Below are positions 8,977 through 17,134 of a stretch of DNA of 64,000 nt, piece by piece; within the stretch, counting starts at the first letter, position 1, and each line of letters begins with the position of its first letter. The stretch is taken from contig LDXX01000004.1 of NCBI GenBank assembly GCA_001442925.1, positions 65,001 through 129,000 on the forward strand. Direction: 5' to 3'. A program made the position numbers and the translations under genes. This DNA comes from Candidatus Kryptonium thompsonii. Its GTDB lineage: Bacteria; Bacteroidota; Ignavibacteria; Kryptoniales; Kryptoniaceae. The notes beneath the pieces are model-generated. The model was not told where the DNA came from and made no database searches. It worked only from the letters and a program-made list of their open reading frames with translations.

Positions 8977-9312
8977 TTAGATCAGGAGTGCTCTACTAAA
9001 GAGGTAAACCTCGGTTGATTTGTGTGGTGCGTGTAATTGCTCCGAATCAAATGTAAATATTTTAGAATATCGATTTATCTCATCTATACAATGAAAAATT
9101 ATTGATGCATCAGCCTTTAATTTAACAACATCTTCTGTGGTCTTTTTGAAAGTTATAGTTGTATTAACAATCTTGCAGTAGTCATGCGTATCATGGTTCT
9201 CATTATTATAATTAAACAGTCCAACTTCGGAATGCAGAAAAGCAAAAACAATTGCCATCAGAGTTAAAATTGTAGCCACCTTTATCGTATGTCTCTGCAA
9301 GTTATTCAACAT
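8977..9312 (-). CDS. Small secreted or anchored His/Asp/Cys protein heading the efflux operon
   Basis: 111 residues with one N-terminal hydrophobic segment (~11-27), then HSEVGLF and a dense cluster His40, Asp41, His43, Asp44, Cys46, plus His74-Cys75 and His94/His97. These could bind a metal in the periplasm. It is the first gene after the operon promoter, 88 bp before the outer-membrane factor. I do not recognise a named family. Similar short His-rich proteins are common at the head of czc-type operons in Bacteroidetes. The metal-binding role is inferred. Confidence 0.7.
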   Translation of the reverse strand: MLNNLQRHTIKVATILTLMAIVFAFLHSEVGLFNYNNENHDTHDYCKIVNTTITFKKTTEDVVKLKADASIIFHCIDEINRYSKIFTFDSEQLHAPHKSTEVYLFSRALLI

Positions 9313-9373
9313 CTTTGGCTTTTTCCTTCGCTAATCAATTTAGTTTTACGAGCTATGTTGTTTTTATTCATAG

Positions 9374-9405
9374 GAAATATAATAAACAAAAAGTTTAATT
9401 CCAAA
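9374..9405 (-). promoter_or_regulatory. Promoter of the metal-efflux operon
   Basis: On the minus strand TTTG (9405-9402), a 20-nt spacer, then TATATTTC (9381-9374), which is 7 of 8 matches to the Bacteroidetes -7 box TAnnTTTG. Transcription would start near 9367, giving a ~55-nt leader before the small first gene. No clear operator palindrome was seen. Confidence 0.55.
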
Positions 9406-9526
9406 TTACTTCATTATTTGCGTCTGCCTGCACCATTATTTTTAAGCGCTTTGCAAGTTTATTAATTTTGCTCCGCCTTGAGGAGAGTTTAAAAATGTTT
9501 TATTACGATATTAGCAGTTGGCATTC

Positions 9527-10447
9527 TTATTGACCAGAGAAATGCTTTTCAAGGAAATTAAGTATTTCCATGGCGTACTCAGTATCTTTTTCGGGATCGG
9601 TAAAATTTTCAGTTATAAAATGTATATCGCCCTCACGAACGAATGTTTCAACATGCGAAGGAGAATGACTAATTATCCTCTCAAAGTTGGAAAATGGCAC
9701 CTGAGAATCCGCCCTGGTATGCATAAGTAAGGCTGGTCTGTTTCCCAGCTTTTTAATCTCTTTAACGGGTTTAATCGCCCATATGTTTACCTTATATTTT
9801 GCGAAGAGAACCAACGGAACAAATGGTTTTACCATTTTTGCCAAAAATGGATTTTGGTATGCCATCAGCTCACAAAAGACCTCCTCCCATGATGAATACG
9901 CTGAAAGGCTAATTAAACCATCAATTTCTGGTATTTCGCCAATTGAATTAATGGCGGTTACACCTCCCATTGATAATCCAAATACAACTACTGGAACGTT
10001 TCTGTACGTTGAATCATTCTTTATGTATTGAACAATTGCTTTTGTATCAAGAAACTCCTTATATCCCAAACAAATCATATTTCCCTCACTTTCCCCATGG
10101 GCTCTCATATCAAAAAGAATAGTTGCATATCCATGTTTTTTAAAAAAACGTGCGTGTCCAAAATATATGGTTGCAGAAGGGTTATACATTCCTGACAAAC
10201 AGATAATAATTGCTTTAGGTTTTTCCACATCAACTTTATAAGCCGAAATCCTCAGTCCATCATCCGTCCTAACAAAAAAATGTTCCGCTTTTATTCCAAA
10301 ATCTTCAGCTTTCCATATTTCATTAAAGTCAACATGCCTATTGACCATAGAGTTTATCACAAAAACAGGGATTGTGATTAAAAATCCAACAATGAACAGA
10401 ATAAATCCAAGTATAATGCTGATAAGTATCTTTCTTTTCTTTTTCAT
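9527..10447 (-). CDS. Membrane-anchored alpha/beta hydrolase
   Basis: 306 residues with an N-terminal membrane anchor (~6-32) and a serine-hydrolase fold. The nucleophile elbow is GLSMGG with Ser159, the acid is probably Asp247 (TRADSQVP) and the base His276 (EGDIHF). FDMRAHGESEG (~113-123) is the usual segment before the elbow. This resembles the YqkD/BEM46-like group of exported or membrane-facing esterases/peptidases. The substrate cannot be told. A GTG at 10462 is an alternative start; the ATG at 10447 gives a cleaner signal anchor. Single-gene unit, with a ~214-bp AT-rich gap to the next operon. Confidence 0.85.
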   Translation of the reverse strand: MKKKRKILISIILGFILFIVGFLITIPVFVINSMVNRHVDFNEIWKAEDFGIKAEHFFVRTDDGLRISAYKVDVEKPKAIIICLSGMYNPSATIYFGHARFFKKHGYATILFDMRAHGESEGNMICLGYKEFLDTKAIVQYIKNDSTYRNVPVVVFGLSMGGVTAINSIGEIPEIDGLISLSAYSSWEEVFCELMAYQNPFLAKMVKPFVPLVLFAKYKVNIWAIKPVKEIKKLGNRPALLMHTRADSQVPFSNFERIISHSPSHVETFVREGDIHFITENFTDPEKDTEYAMEILNFLEKHFSGQ

Positions 10448-10462
10448 ATTATTTTTTACCAC

Positions 10463-10769
10463 TTTTCTTTTAATTTCGTTACCTCACCTACTCTTAAACA
10501 GAATATATAAGCATCATTATTTGCCAAAGCTTAGAATCAGATGTTTTATCCCCTCGAAGCCCTGCGATTTCAAGCCCATATTTCATTTATAATGCTTGTT
10601 AATAATTATAGCCCAAAAATCCATATTCTCAAATTTTTTGAAAGGTCAGCCCTACCCTTATTGCTCAAGATTCTCTGGTTAATTCAAGAAAAAACCTCAA
10701 AGCATAAATGTAAACTTGACGAAAATCCTTTTCAAAAGTTAAAAATTCAAATCCTAAACAGTCAAATTC
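10463..10769. other. Intergenic region between divergent genes, nothing recognised
   Basis: About 300 bp of A/T-rich sequence between the hydrolase (minus) and the phosphorylase promoter (plus). I see no credible gene, RNA, terminator hairpin or repeat in it, and no good promoter for the hydrolase. Confidence 0.5.
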
Positions 10770-10801
10770 GTTGTTTTTATAAACCTGATTGGTTATCTTT
10801 T
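10770..10801 (+). promoter_or_regulatory. Candidate promoter of alpha-glucan phosphorylase
   Basis: GTTG (10770-10773), 20-nt spacer, TATCTTTT (10794-10801), close to TAnnTTTG. The start point would be near 10808, 35 nt before the ATG. Confidence 0.45.
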
Positions 10802-10842
10802 ATAAAATTTCACAAAAATAAAACCCAAAGCGAATTATCATC

Positions 10843-12963
10843 ATGGCAAACGATGAACTTATAAATGAACTCTATGAACTTGCCTATAATCTATGGTGGA
10901 GCTATAACCCCGAAGCACAAGAGCTATTCGAAAATCTTTCCCCAATGACATGGAAACTTTCAAACCACAATCCAATCCAAACGCTAAAATCAATCTCAAA
11001 AGATGAACTTAAAGCAAGGCTGTCAAACCCAAACCTTTTGTCGAAAGCAAAAAAAGTACTCGATGAATTTAAACAATATCTCCGCACAAGAGAAACCCTT
11101 GCCGAAAAGGACTATCCTGAATTTATAAACAACCCAATTGCTTATTTTACAGCTGAATTCGGTTTGCACGAATGCTTACCAATTTACTCTGGCGGGCTTG
11201 GAATTTTGTCTGGAGACCACGCAAAATCAGCAAGCGATATAGGCTTGCCATTCGTTGGGATAAGTCTATTTTACAGACATGGATACTTTGACCAAAAAAT
11301 ATCCGAAGACGGATGGCAGATTGAAGAGTATAACCCAGCTCAACCAAATTTTCTACCACTGAGACCAGTGCTGGATGAAAATAAAGAGCCCGTTAAAATT
11401 AAACTTAACATAGCTCATACAGAAATTTCAGTTAAGGCATGGGAAGTAAGGGTTGGCATCTCAAAAATTTACCTTTTAGATACAAATTTACCGGAAAATG
11501 ACTTTCACTTTAGAGATATAACAAGCAAGGTTTACGGTGGAGATTCAACAACAAGGATCTTTCAAGAAATAGTTCTTGGGATTGGAGGTGTTAGATTTTT
11601 AAGAGCAATTGGGATCGACCCGAAAGTTTTCCATCTGAACGAGGGACATAGTGCTTTTCTTACGCTTGAGCTTTTGCGAGAAGAAATTAACAAAGGTAAA
11701 ACAATAAAAGACGCAGAGAAAATAGTAAAAGAAAAATGCGTTTTTACAACGCATACACCCGTCCCAGCTGGACATGATAGATTTACCCCTGACCTAATTG
11801 AATATGCGCTTGGGGAATTTATAAAATCACTTGGGATTTCCCTGAAGGAATTTATGGCTTATGGAAGAGTTCATCCAGATAATGAACAAGAGCCATTTTG
11901 TATGACCGTTCTCGCTTTAAAACTCACAAGAAACGCAAATGCTGTGAGTGAATTAAATGGAATGGTCAGTAGAAAAATGTGGCAACCCCTTTTCAAAAGT
12001 AAGTCTGAGCAAGACGTGCCTATAGGGCATATAACCAATGGAATTCACACCCCTACATGGCTAAATAAAATTACATTTGAATTTTGGAAAAAGAAACTTG
12101 GGGATAAATGGTATGAAGAGATTGAAAATCCAAAGCTATGGGAAAATGTCCTTGATGAAAACTTTATAACGGATGAGGAGATATGGGCAATTAGATACGA
12201 ATTGCGACGCAACCTGATAGAATTCACAAGAGAAAAACTTCTCATCCAGCTTTTAAAAATGGGGCTCGATTCAAGGATTAACATCAACTCTATACTTTCA
12301 CCAGATGCACTAACCATTGGTTTTTCAAGAAGATTTGCAACATACAAAAGGGCACCCCTGATTTTTTATGATATAGAGAGGGCTAAGAAAATCTTTAACG
12401 ATAAAACAAAACCAGTTCAAATCATTTTTTCTGGAAAAGCACACCCACGAGACGATGCGGGGAAAGAATTTCTTAGAAAAATCATCCACATCTCAAAATT
12501 GCCTGAATTCCACGGCAAAGTTATTTTTCTTGAAAACTATGATATGAACATCGCGCGACACCTTGTTTCTGGTTGTGACCTTTGGCTTAACAACCCACGC
12601 AGACCACTTGAAGCAAGTGGAACCAGCGGACAGAAAATAATTCTTAACTTCGGACTTAACTTCAGCATACTTGATGGCTGGTGGAGGGAAGCTTACAACG
12701 GAACAAATGGGTGGGCGATCGGAAAAGATGAATCCATCGAAGATCCAAACATTCAAGATAAACTTGATGCCGAATCCCTTTATCAAATCCTTGAAAACGA
12801 AATTATACCAGCATTTTATAACCGTGATGAAAATGGAATACCAAAAGAATGGATCAAAAGAATCAGATATTCAATTGCAACTATAACTTATTTTTTCAAC
12901 ACCAACAGAATGGTGCGTGAATACGCCGAAAAATATTATAAGTATCCCGTTTTTGCTTATTAA
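10843..12963 (+). CDS. glgP: Alpha-glucan (glycogen/maltodextrin) phosphorylase, GT35
   Basis: This 706-residue enzyme releases glucose 1-phosphate from alpha-1,4-glucans using pyridoxal phosphate. It belongs to the short, thermophile-rich alpha-glucan phosphorylase group (TIGR02094 type) rather than the ~800-residue animal/E. coli type. Landmarks are YFTAEFGLHECLPIYSGGLG (~101-120), HLNEGHSAF (~264-272), TTHTPVPAGHDRF (~302-314), GFSRRFATYKRA (~493-504) and the PLP site EASGTSGQK with Lys598. It is monocistronic by spacing and has no Shine-Dalgarno sequence. It implies glycogen or maltodextrin use. Confidence 0.95.
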   Translation: MANDELINELYELAYNLWWSYNPEAQELFENLSPMTWKLSNHNPIQTLKSISKDELKARLSNPNLLSKAKKVLDEFKQYLRTRETLAEKDYPEFINNPIAYFTAEFGLHECLPIYSGGLGILSGDHAKSASDIGLPFVGISLFYRHGYFDQKISEDGWQIEEYNPAQPNFLPLRPVLDENKEPVKIKLNIAHTEISVKAWEVRVGISKIYLLDTNLPENDFHFRDITSKVYGGDSTTRIFQEIVLGIGGVRFLRAIGIDPKVFHLNEGHSAFLTLELLREEINKGKTIKDAEKIVKEKCVFTTHTPVPAGHDRFTPDLIEYALGEFIKSLGISLKEFMAYGRVHPDNEQEPFCMTVLALKLTRNANAVSELNGMVSRKMWQPLFKSKSEQDVPIGHITNGIHTPTWLNKITFEFWKKKLGDKWYEEIENPKLWENVLDENFITDEEIWAIRYELRRNLIEFTREKLLIQLLKMGLDSRININSILSPDALTIGFSRRFATYKRAPLIFYDIERAKKIFNDKTKPVQIIFSGKAHPRDDAGKEFLRKIIHISKLPEFHGKVIFLENYDMNIARHLVSGCDLWLNNPRRPLEASGTSGQKIILNFGLNFSILDGWWREAYNGTNGWAIGKDESIEDPNIQDKLDAESLYQILENEIIPAFYNRDENGIPKEWIKRIRYSIATITYFFNTNRMVREYAEKYYKYPVFAY

Positions 12964-12983
12964 CACTTTATTCCATATTTTAT
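12952..12983 (+). promoter_or_regulatory. Candidate ssb promoter
   Basis: TTTG (12952-12955, in the end of the phosphorylase gene), 20-nt spacer, TATTTTAT (12976-12983). Start near 12990 would leave a ~30-nt leader to the second ssb ATG and place the first ATG (13001) very close to the 5' end. Confidence 0.35.
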
Positions 12984-13000
12984 CTTAGATTCTTTAAATA

Positions 13001-13040
13001 ATGGAGGCAAATTATTTCATGGGAGGTAAATTAGTCATGG
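13001..13040 (+). repeat. Tandem duplication of the ssb translation start region
   Basis: Three in-frame ATGs at 13001, 13019 and 13037 are spaced exactly 18 nt apart. The two 18-nt units are near copies: each begins ATGG and contains GGAGG followed by AAATTA. The second and third ATG each have their own Shine-Dalgarno sequence (GGAGG at 13003-13007, GGAGGT at 13022-13027). Confidence 0.75.
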
Positions 13041-13573
13041 CACGAAGCTTAAACAAAGTTATGCTTATTGGACATCTTGGCGCTGATCCCGAATTAAGAT
13101 ATACCCCAGCCGGTGTCCCAGTGGCAACATTTAGAATAGCCACTAACGAAACTTGGCGCGATGCCGATGGAAATCTACAAGAGCGCACAGAATGGCACAC
13201 AATTGTAGTTTGGAGAAAACTCGCCGAGTTAACTAATGATTTGCTTAAAAAGGGAAGTAGGGTTTATGTTGAAGGTCGACTTCAAACTAGAACTTACGAA
13301 GATAAAAACGGAATAAGACGAACCGTGACGGAAATAGTGGCTGATGATATAATTTTGCTTGAACCAAAAGCAACAATATCTGAAACTGTCCCGCAGCCAC
13401 AGCAAAAAGCAACGCCGGTGGAGCCAGATACTGAGATAGAAATACCAGAGATCTCTGAAGAAATTGAGAAAGATGTATCCAAAAGTTTTGATTCATCAAC
13501 TGAATCCGAAGCTTCTGATGAATCAACCCCGGATAAATCAAAGGAAGAAAACGACGACGATTTACCATTCTAA
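13037..13573 (+). CDS. ssb: Single-stranded DNA-binding protein
   Basis: The protein starts [21 protein letters not shown], the usual SSB beginning, followed by an OB-fold to about residue 110 ([32 protein letters not shown]). A Pro/Glu/Ser-rich linker follows, then the acidic tip DDDLPF that binds partner proteins. It coats single-stranded DNA in replication and repair. I choose the ATG at 13037 because GGAGGT lies 9 nt upstream and the product then begins like its homologues. Starts at 13019 or 13001 would add 6 or 12 residues. Confidence 0.95.
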   Translation: MARSLNKVMLIGHLGADPELRYTPAGVPVATFRIATNETWRDADGNLQERTEWHTIVVWRKLAELTNDLLKKGSRVYVEGRLQTRTYEDKNGIRRTVTEIVADDIILLEPKATISETVPQPQQKATPVEPDTEIEIPEISEEIEKDVSKSFDSSTESEASDESTPDKSKEENDDDLPF

Positions 13574-13594
13574 TAAAACTCCGTCCGGTTTTTT

Positions 13595-14878
13595 ATGATG
13601 TCTTACGATACGATTATTACCCTACTTCTAATCTTTACACTGCTTATGCTATCTGGACTTGTTTCCGCATCTGAGGTTTCTTTTTTCTCCTTGCCAGCGG
13701 GGGCAAAGGAAAAATTTTCAAAAAGCAGAATAAAAGCGCACAAGCTTGTCGCAAAACTTTATGAGCACCCACAAAAATTGCTTATCACAATTTTGATCTC
13801 AAACAATTTTATAAATGTTGGAATCGCCTTACTTTCGACACTTTTCGCCTTGCGATTGAGTGAAGCACTTAATACCAATCCTGAATATGCTGTTTCAATT
13901 AGCATAATAATTGTAACTGCACTTGTTATCTTATTCGGTGAGATCTTCCCCAAATTACTTTCATCCCGAAATCCGGAAAAAGTAGCAGTTATAGTCTCCC
14001 CGTTGATAAATCTTTTTTCAATAATTTTTTATCCCCTTGTTGAACTTTTCCTGATCATCACAAACGCCTTCAAAAGAAAAATTCCCGTAGCAAAGCCAAA
14101 TCTTCTAATTGAAGAAATTAAGCCCTTGATCGAGCTTGGCGGAAAATATGGCGTTATCAAAAAAGAGGAAGAAGAAATAATTAAAAATTTGCTCCAATTC
14201 CCCACCAAAACAGTTAAAGATGTGATGACATCACGAGTTGATATGGTTGCAATTGAAATTAACACAGAGTTAAGTCAAATAATCAAAACGATTAAAAAAA
14301 CGGGATTCTCAAGGCTTCCTGTATATCAAGAGCAAATTGATAACATCGTTGGAATTTTGTATGCGAAGGATATAATCCGGTTTCTTAGAAATAGATCCGC
14401 AAGAAAAAAATTTGATATAAAAAAATTTTTAAAGGAGCCAATTTTTGTCCCGGAAACTATGAGGCTTGAAACATTGCTTCAAGAATTTAAACAGCGAAAG
14501 ATGCACATTGCGATCGTGGTTGATGAATTCGGTGGAACAGCCGGTCTTGTAACTTTGCAGGACATAATAACTGAAATCTTCGGTGAGATAGAAAAGGAAA
14601 AAGAAAAAACCTTTGAAAAAATCAAAGATAATGAATTTCTCCTTGACGCTGGACTATCAATTGAAGAGGTGAACGAGTTACTCGGAATAAATTTAAAAAC
14701 AACCAAAAGCGATTACGATACAATTGGGGGGTTCATACTTGATGTAACCGGGAAGATTCCAAGGGAAAAAGATGTTATAAATTATGAGAACTTAAAGTTT
14801 ACGATTGAGAAAGTTGAAAACAGAAGAATCAAGAAAATAAGAGTTGAAAAACTAAAGGAGACAGAGGATAATGTTTAG
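13595..14878 (+). CDS. CorC/HlyC-type membrane protein (DUF21-CBS-CorC_HlyC)
   Basis: 427 residues. The N-terminal DUF21 domain has 3-4 membrane helices (~1-160, with SGLVSASEVSFFSL). A CBS pair follows (~200-325; VMTSRVDMVAIEI, MHIAIVVDEFGGTAGLVTLQD), then the C-terminal CorC_HlyC domain (~340-420). Relatives in bacteria and eukaryotes (CNNM/CorC) take part in Mg2+ or Co2+ export, with the CBS pair binding ATP. It overlaps the next gene by 8 bp, so they are co-transcribed. The old name hemolysin is not supported by anything here. Confidence 0.9.
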   Translation: MMSYDTIITLLLIFTLLMLSGLVSASEVSFFSLPAGAKEKFSKSRIKAHKLVAKLYEHPQKLLITILISNNFINVGIALLSTLFALRLSEALNTNPEYAVSISIIIVTALVILFGEIFPKLLSSRNPEKVAVIVSPLINLFSIIFYPLVELFLIITNAFKRKIPVAKPNLLIEEIKPLIELGGKYGVIKKEEEEIIKNLLQFPTKTVKDVMTSRVDMVAIEINTELSQIIKTIKKTGFSRLPVYQEQIDNIVGILYAKDIIRFLRNRSARKKFDIKKFLKEPIFVPETMRLETLLQEFKQRKMHIAIVVDEFGGTAGLVTLQDIITEIFGEIEKEKEKTFEKIKDNEFLLDAGLSIEEVNELLGINLKTTKSDYDTIGGFILDVTGKIPREKDVINYENLKFTIEKVENRRIKKIRVEKLKETEDNV

Positions 14879-15293
14879 GAAAATATCACATGTTGCGATA
14901 GCGGTTAAAAATCTTGACGAAGCAATAAAAACATTCTCAGAGCTTACAGGCATTGAAAATTATCATATTGAAACAGTGGAAGAGCAAAAAGTTCGTGTTG
15001 CTATCTTTAAAATTGGCGAATCGAGAATCGAACTGACCCAACCAACATCACCTGACTCCCCCGTTGCGAAATTCATTGAAAAGAGAGGTGAAGGAATCCA
15101 CCACATAGCGTTTGAGGTTGACGATATCAATGAAGAAATGAACAGAGTTAAGGAGAAAAATTTTCAACTCGTTGACTCAGCCCCGAGACACGGAGCAAAT
15201 AACTCTTTGATTGCCTTTATCCATCCGAAATCTGTTAATGGCGTCCTTGTTGAATTAACTCAAGAAAAGAAGGGAAATAAAAATGAGCAATGA
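14871..15293 (+). CDS. mce: Methylmalonyl-CoA epimerase
   Basis: A 140-residue VOC (glyoxalase fold) protein of the length and pattern of methylmalonyl-CoA epimerase. It has ISHVAIAV with metal ligand His7, GEGIHHIAFEVDDI with His77/78, and GVLVELTQE with Glu128. It interconverts the 2R and 2S forms of methylmalonyl-CoA in propionate and odd-chain or branched amino-acid metabolism, working with a mutase that is not in this window. It overlaps corC-like by 8 bp and uvrC by 4 bp (ATGA). Confidence 0.92.
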   Translation: MFRKISHVAIAVKNLDEAIKTFSELTGIENYHIETVEEQKVRVAIFKIGESRIELTQPTSPDSPVAKFIEKRGEGIHHIAFEVDDINEEMNRVKEKNFQLVDSAPRHGANNSLIAFIHPKSVNGVLVELTQEKKGNKNEQ

Positions 15294-17119
15294 TAAATAA
15301 TGAACTTGAAATAAAAATTCAAAACCTCCCACAGCTTCCAGGTATCTATCAATTTAAAGATGCAACTGGAAAAGTAATTTATGTTGGAAAAGCTAAAAAC
15401 CTAAGGAATAGAGTAAGAAGTTACTTTGTCAAGTCGCAACCCCCAAATCCAAAACTTACAGCTCTTGTTTCAAAAATCCATGACATCGAAGTTATAGTAA
15501 CATCGTCCGAGGTTGAGGCACTAATCCTCGAGGCAAATCTTATAAAAAAACTTAAACCACGATACAATGTAAACTTAAAGGATGATAAAAGTTATCCATA
15601 CATTGCCATCACAAATGAACCCTTCCCACGGGTTTTCTCAACAAGGAAAATAAAGATGGATGGCACCAGATACTTTGGACCTTATACGGATGCTTATTCC
15701 CTCAAGCAAACCCTAAAGCTCATAAGAGATGTCTTCATGGTTAGAAGCTGCAAATATTACATCGACGAGGAGGTCATCCGAAAAAGAAAAATCAAAGTTT
15801 GCCTTGACTATCATATAAAAAAGTGTGGTGGTCCATGCGAAGGTCTTGTTTCAAAAGAAGAATATAACAAAATGATCGAGCAAGTCGTCCAGCTTATAAA
15901 TGGTAAAATCGATGCCCTTGTTAAATCTTTAAAAGAACAAATGGAAAAACTTGCCAATGAATTAAGGTTTGAAGAAGCGGCAATTTTAAGAGATAAAATT
16001 AAAGCCCTCGAAATTTACACATCAAAACAAAGCGTTGTTAGCTTCGAGCCGATTGATAGAGATATCTTTGCAATTGCGCATGATGGAGAAGATGCATGTG
16101 CTGTCCTATTTAAAGTGAGAGATGGAAAACTTGTCGGAAGCCAACAATTCTTTATGACTGGGGTTGCATATAAAGAAGAAAAAGAAATAATCGAAACCCT
16201 CTTAACACAATACTACTTGAATTCGGAGTATGTCCCATCCGAAATTTTAATCCCTGAAGAAATCGAAGAAAAAAATCCAATTGAAAAGTGGCTTTCCGAA
16301 CGAAAAAATTCAAATGTTAAAATAAGAACGCCCGAAAATGAAGATGAGTCCCGCCTTATGTCGATGTGTAAAATTAATGCGAGATACCATCTTGATGAAT
16401 ATAGAATCCAAAAGATTAAGGCAAAAGAGAAATTCGCACCAGGTGTTTTAATAGAACTCCAAAAGGAACTGCACCTTGATAGACTACCAAGGCGAATTGA
16501 ATGCTTTGATATCTCAAACATTCAAGGTTCAGATATTGTTGCTTCAGTCGTCGTTTTCGAAAATGGCAAGCCAAAGAAAAGCGAATATAGAAAATTTAAA
16601 ATCAGAAGTATCTCAGGTAAGCCAGACGATTTCGCAAGCATGGAGGAGGTAATCATGAGACGATATTCGCGGATTTTAAATGAAGGCGGGAAAATGCCAG
16701 ATTTAATCGTCATAGATGGTGGCAAGGGACAATTATCATCTGCTTTAAAATCACTTGAAAAACTTGGCATAAAAAACCAACCGATAATAGCTCTTGCAAA
16801 AAAGTTTGAAGAAATTTATTTCCCAAATCTTGAATCCCCACAATCTCTACCCAAATCATCACCAGCACTTTACTTATTACAAAGAATTAGAAACGAAGCC
16901 CACCGCTTCGCAATTACATTCCATCGCGATGTTAGAGAAAAACGCGTTATCTCAACGCGACTTCTTGAAGTAGAAGGAATCGGAGAGAAAAGAGCCCAAA
17001 TTTTACTTTCAAAGTTTGGTTCGATCGAAGGAATAAAACAAGCGCCAATTGAGGAACTCGAGAAAATAGTTGGAAAGAAGGTTGCAAGGAACTTAAAGGA
17101 GTTTTTATCAAAAGAATAA
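15290..17119 (+). CDS. uvrC: Excinuclease ABC subunit C
   Basis: 609 residues, standard for UvrC. The GIY-YIG nuclease (~10-95: LPGIYQFKDATGKVIYVGKA) cuts 3' of the lesion. A cysteine-bearing segment follows (CLDYHIKKCGGPCEG, ~165-180), then a UVR domain (~205-240) that contacts UvrB, the RNase-H-like endonuclease domain (RIECFDISNIQGSDIVASVV, VIDGGKGQL) for the 5' cut, and tandem helix-hairpin-helix motifs at the C-terminus. It works with UvrA/UvrB in nucleotide excision repair. Translationally coupled to mce. Confidence 0.97.
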   Translation: MINNELEIKIQNLPQLPGIYQFKDATGKVIYVGKAKNLRNRVRSYFVKSQPPNPKLTALVSKIHDIEVIVTSSEVEALILEANLIKKLKPRYNVNLKDDKSYPYIAITNEPFPRVFSTRKIKMDGTRYFGPYTDAYSLKQTLKLIRDVFMVRSCKYYIDEEVIRKRKIKVCLDYHIKKCGGPCEGLVSKEEYNKMIEQVVQLINGKIDALVKSLKEQMEKLANELRFEEAAILRDKIKALEIYTSKQSVVSFEPIDRDIFAIAHDGEDACAVLFKVRDGKLVGSQQFFMTGVAYKEEKEIIETLLTQYYLNSEYVPSEILIPEEIEEKNPIEKWLSERKNSNVKIRTPENEDESRLMSMCKINARYHLDEYRIQKIKAKEKFAPGVLIELQKELHLDRLPRRIECFDISNIQGSDIVASVVVFENGKPKKSEYRKFKIRSISGKPDDFASMEEVIMRRYSRILNEGGKMPDLIVIDGGKGQLSSALKSLEKLGIKNQPIIALAKKFEEIYFPNLESPQSLPKSSPALYLLQRIRNEAHRFAITFHRDVREKRVISTRLLEVEGIGEKRAQILLSKFGSIEGIKQAPIEELEKIVGKKVARNLKEFLSKE

Positions 17120-17134
17120 AATAAAAATTTCAAA

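Noticed and set aside
9313-9526. Possible small gene or RNA between the hydrolase and the efflux operon
   Set aside because: Only the efflux promoter is visible; the rest is low-complexity A/T-rich sequence.
10541-10864. 107-codon open frame before alpha-glucan phosphorylase
   Set aside because: It overlaps the promoter and start of glgP, has no ribosome-binding site and an unprotein-like composition.
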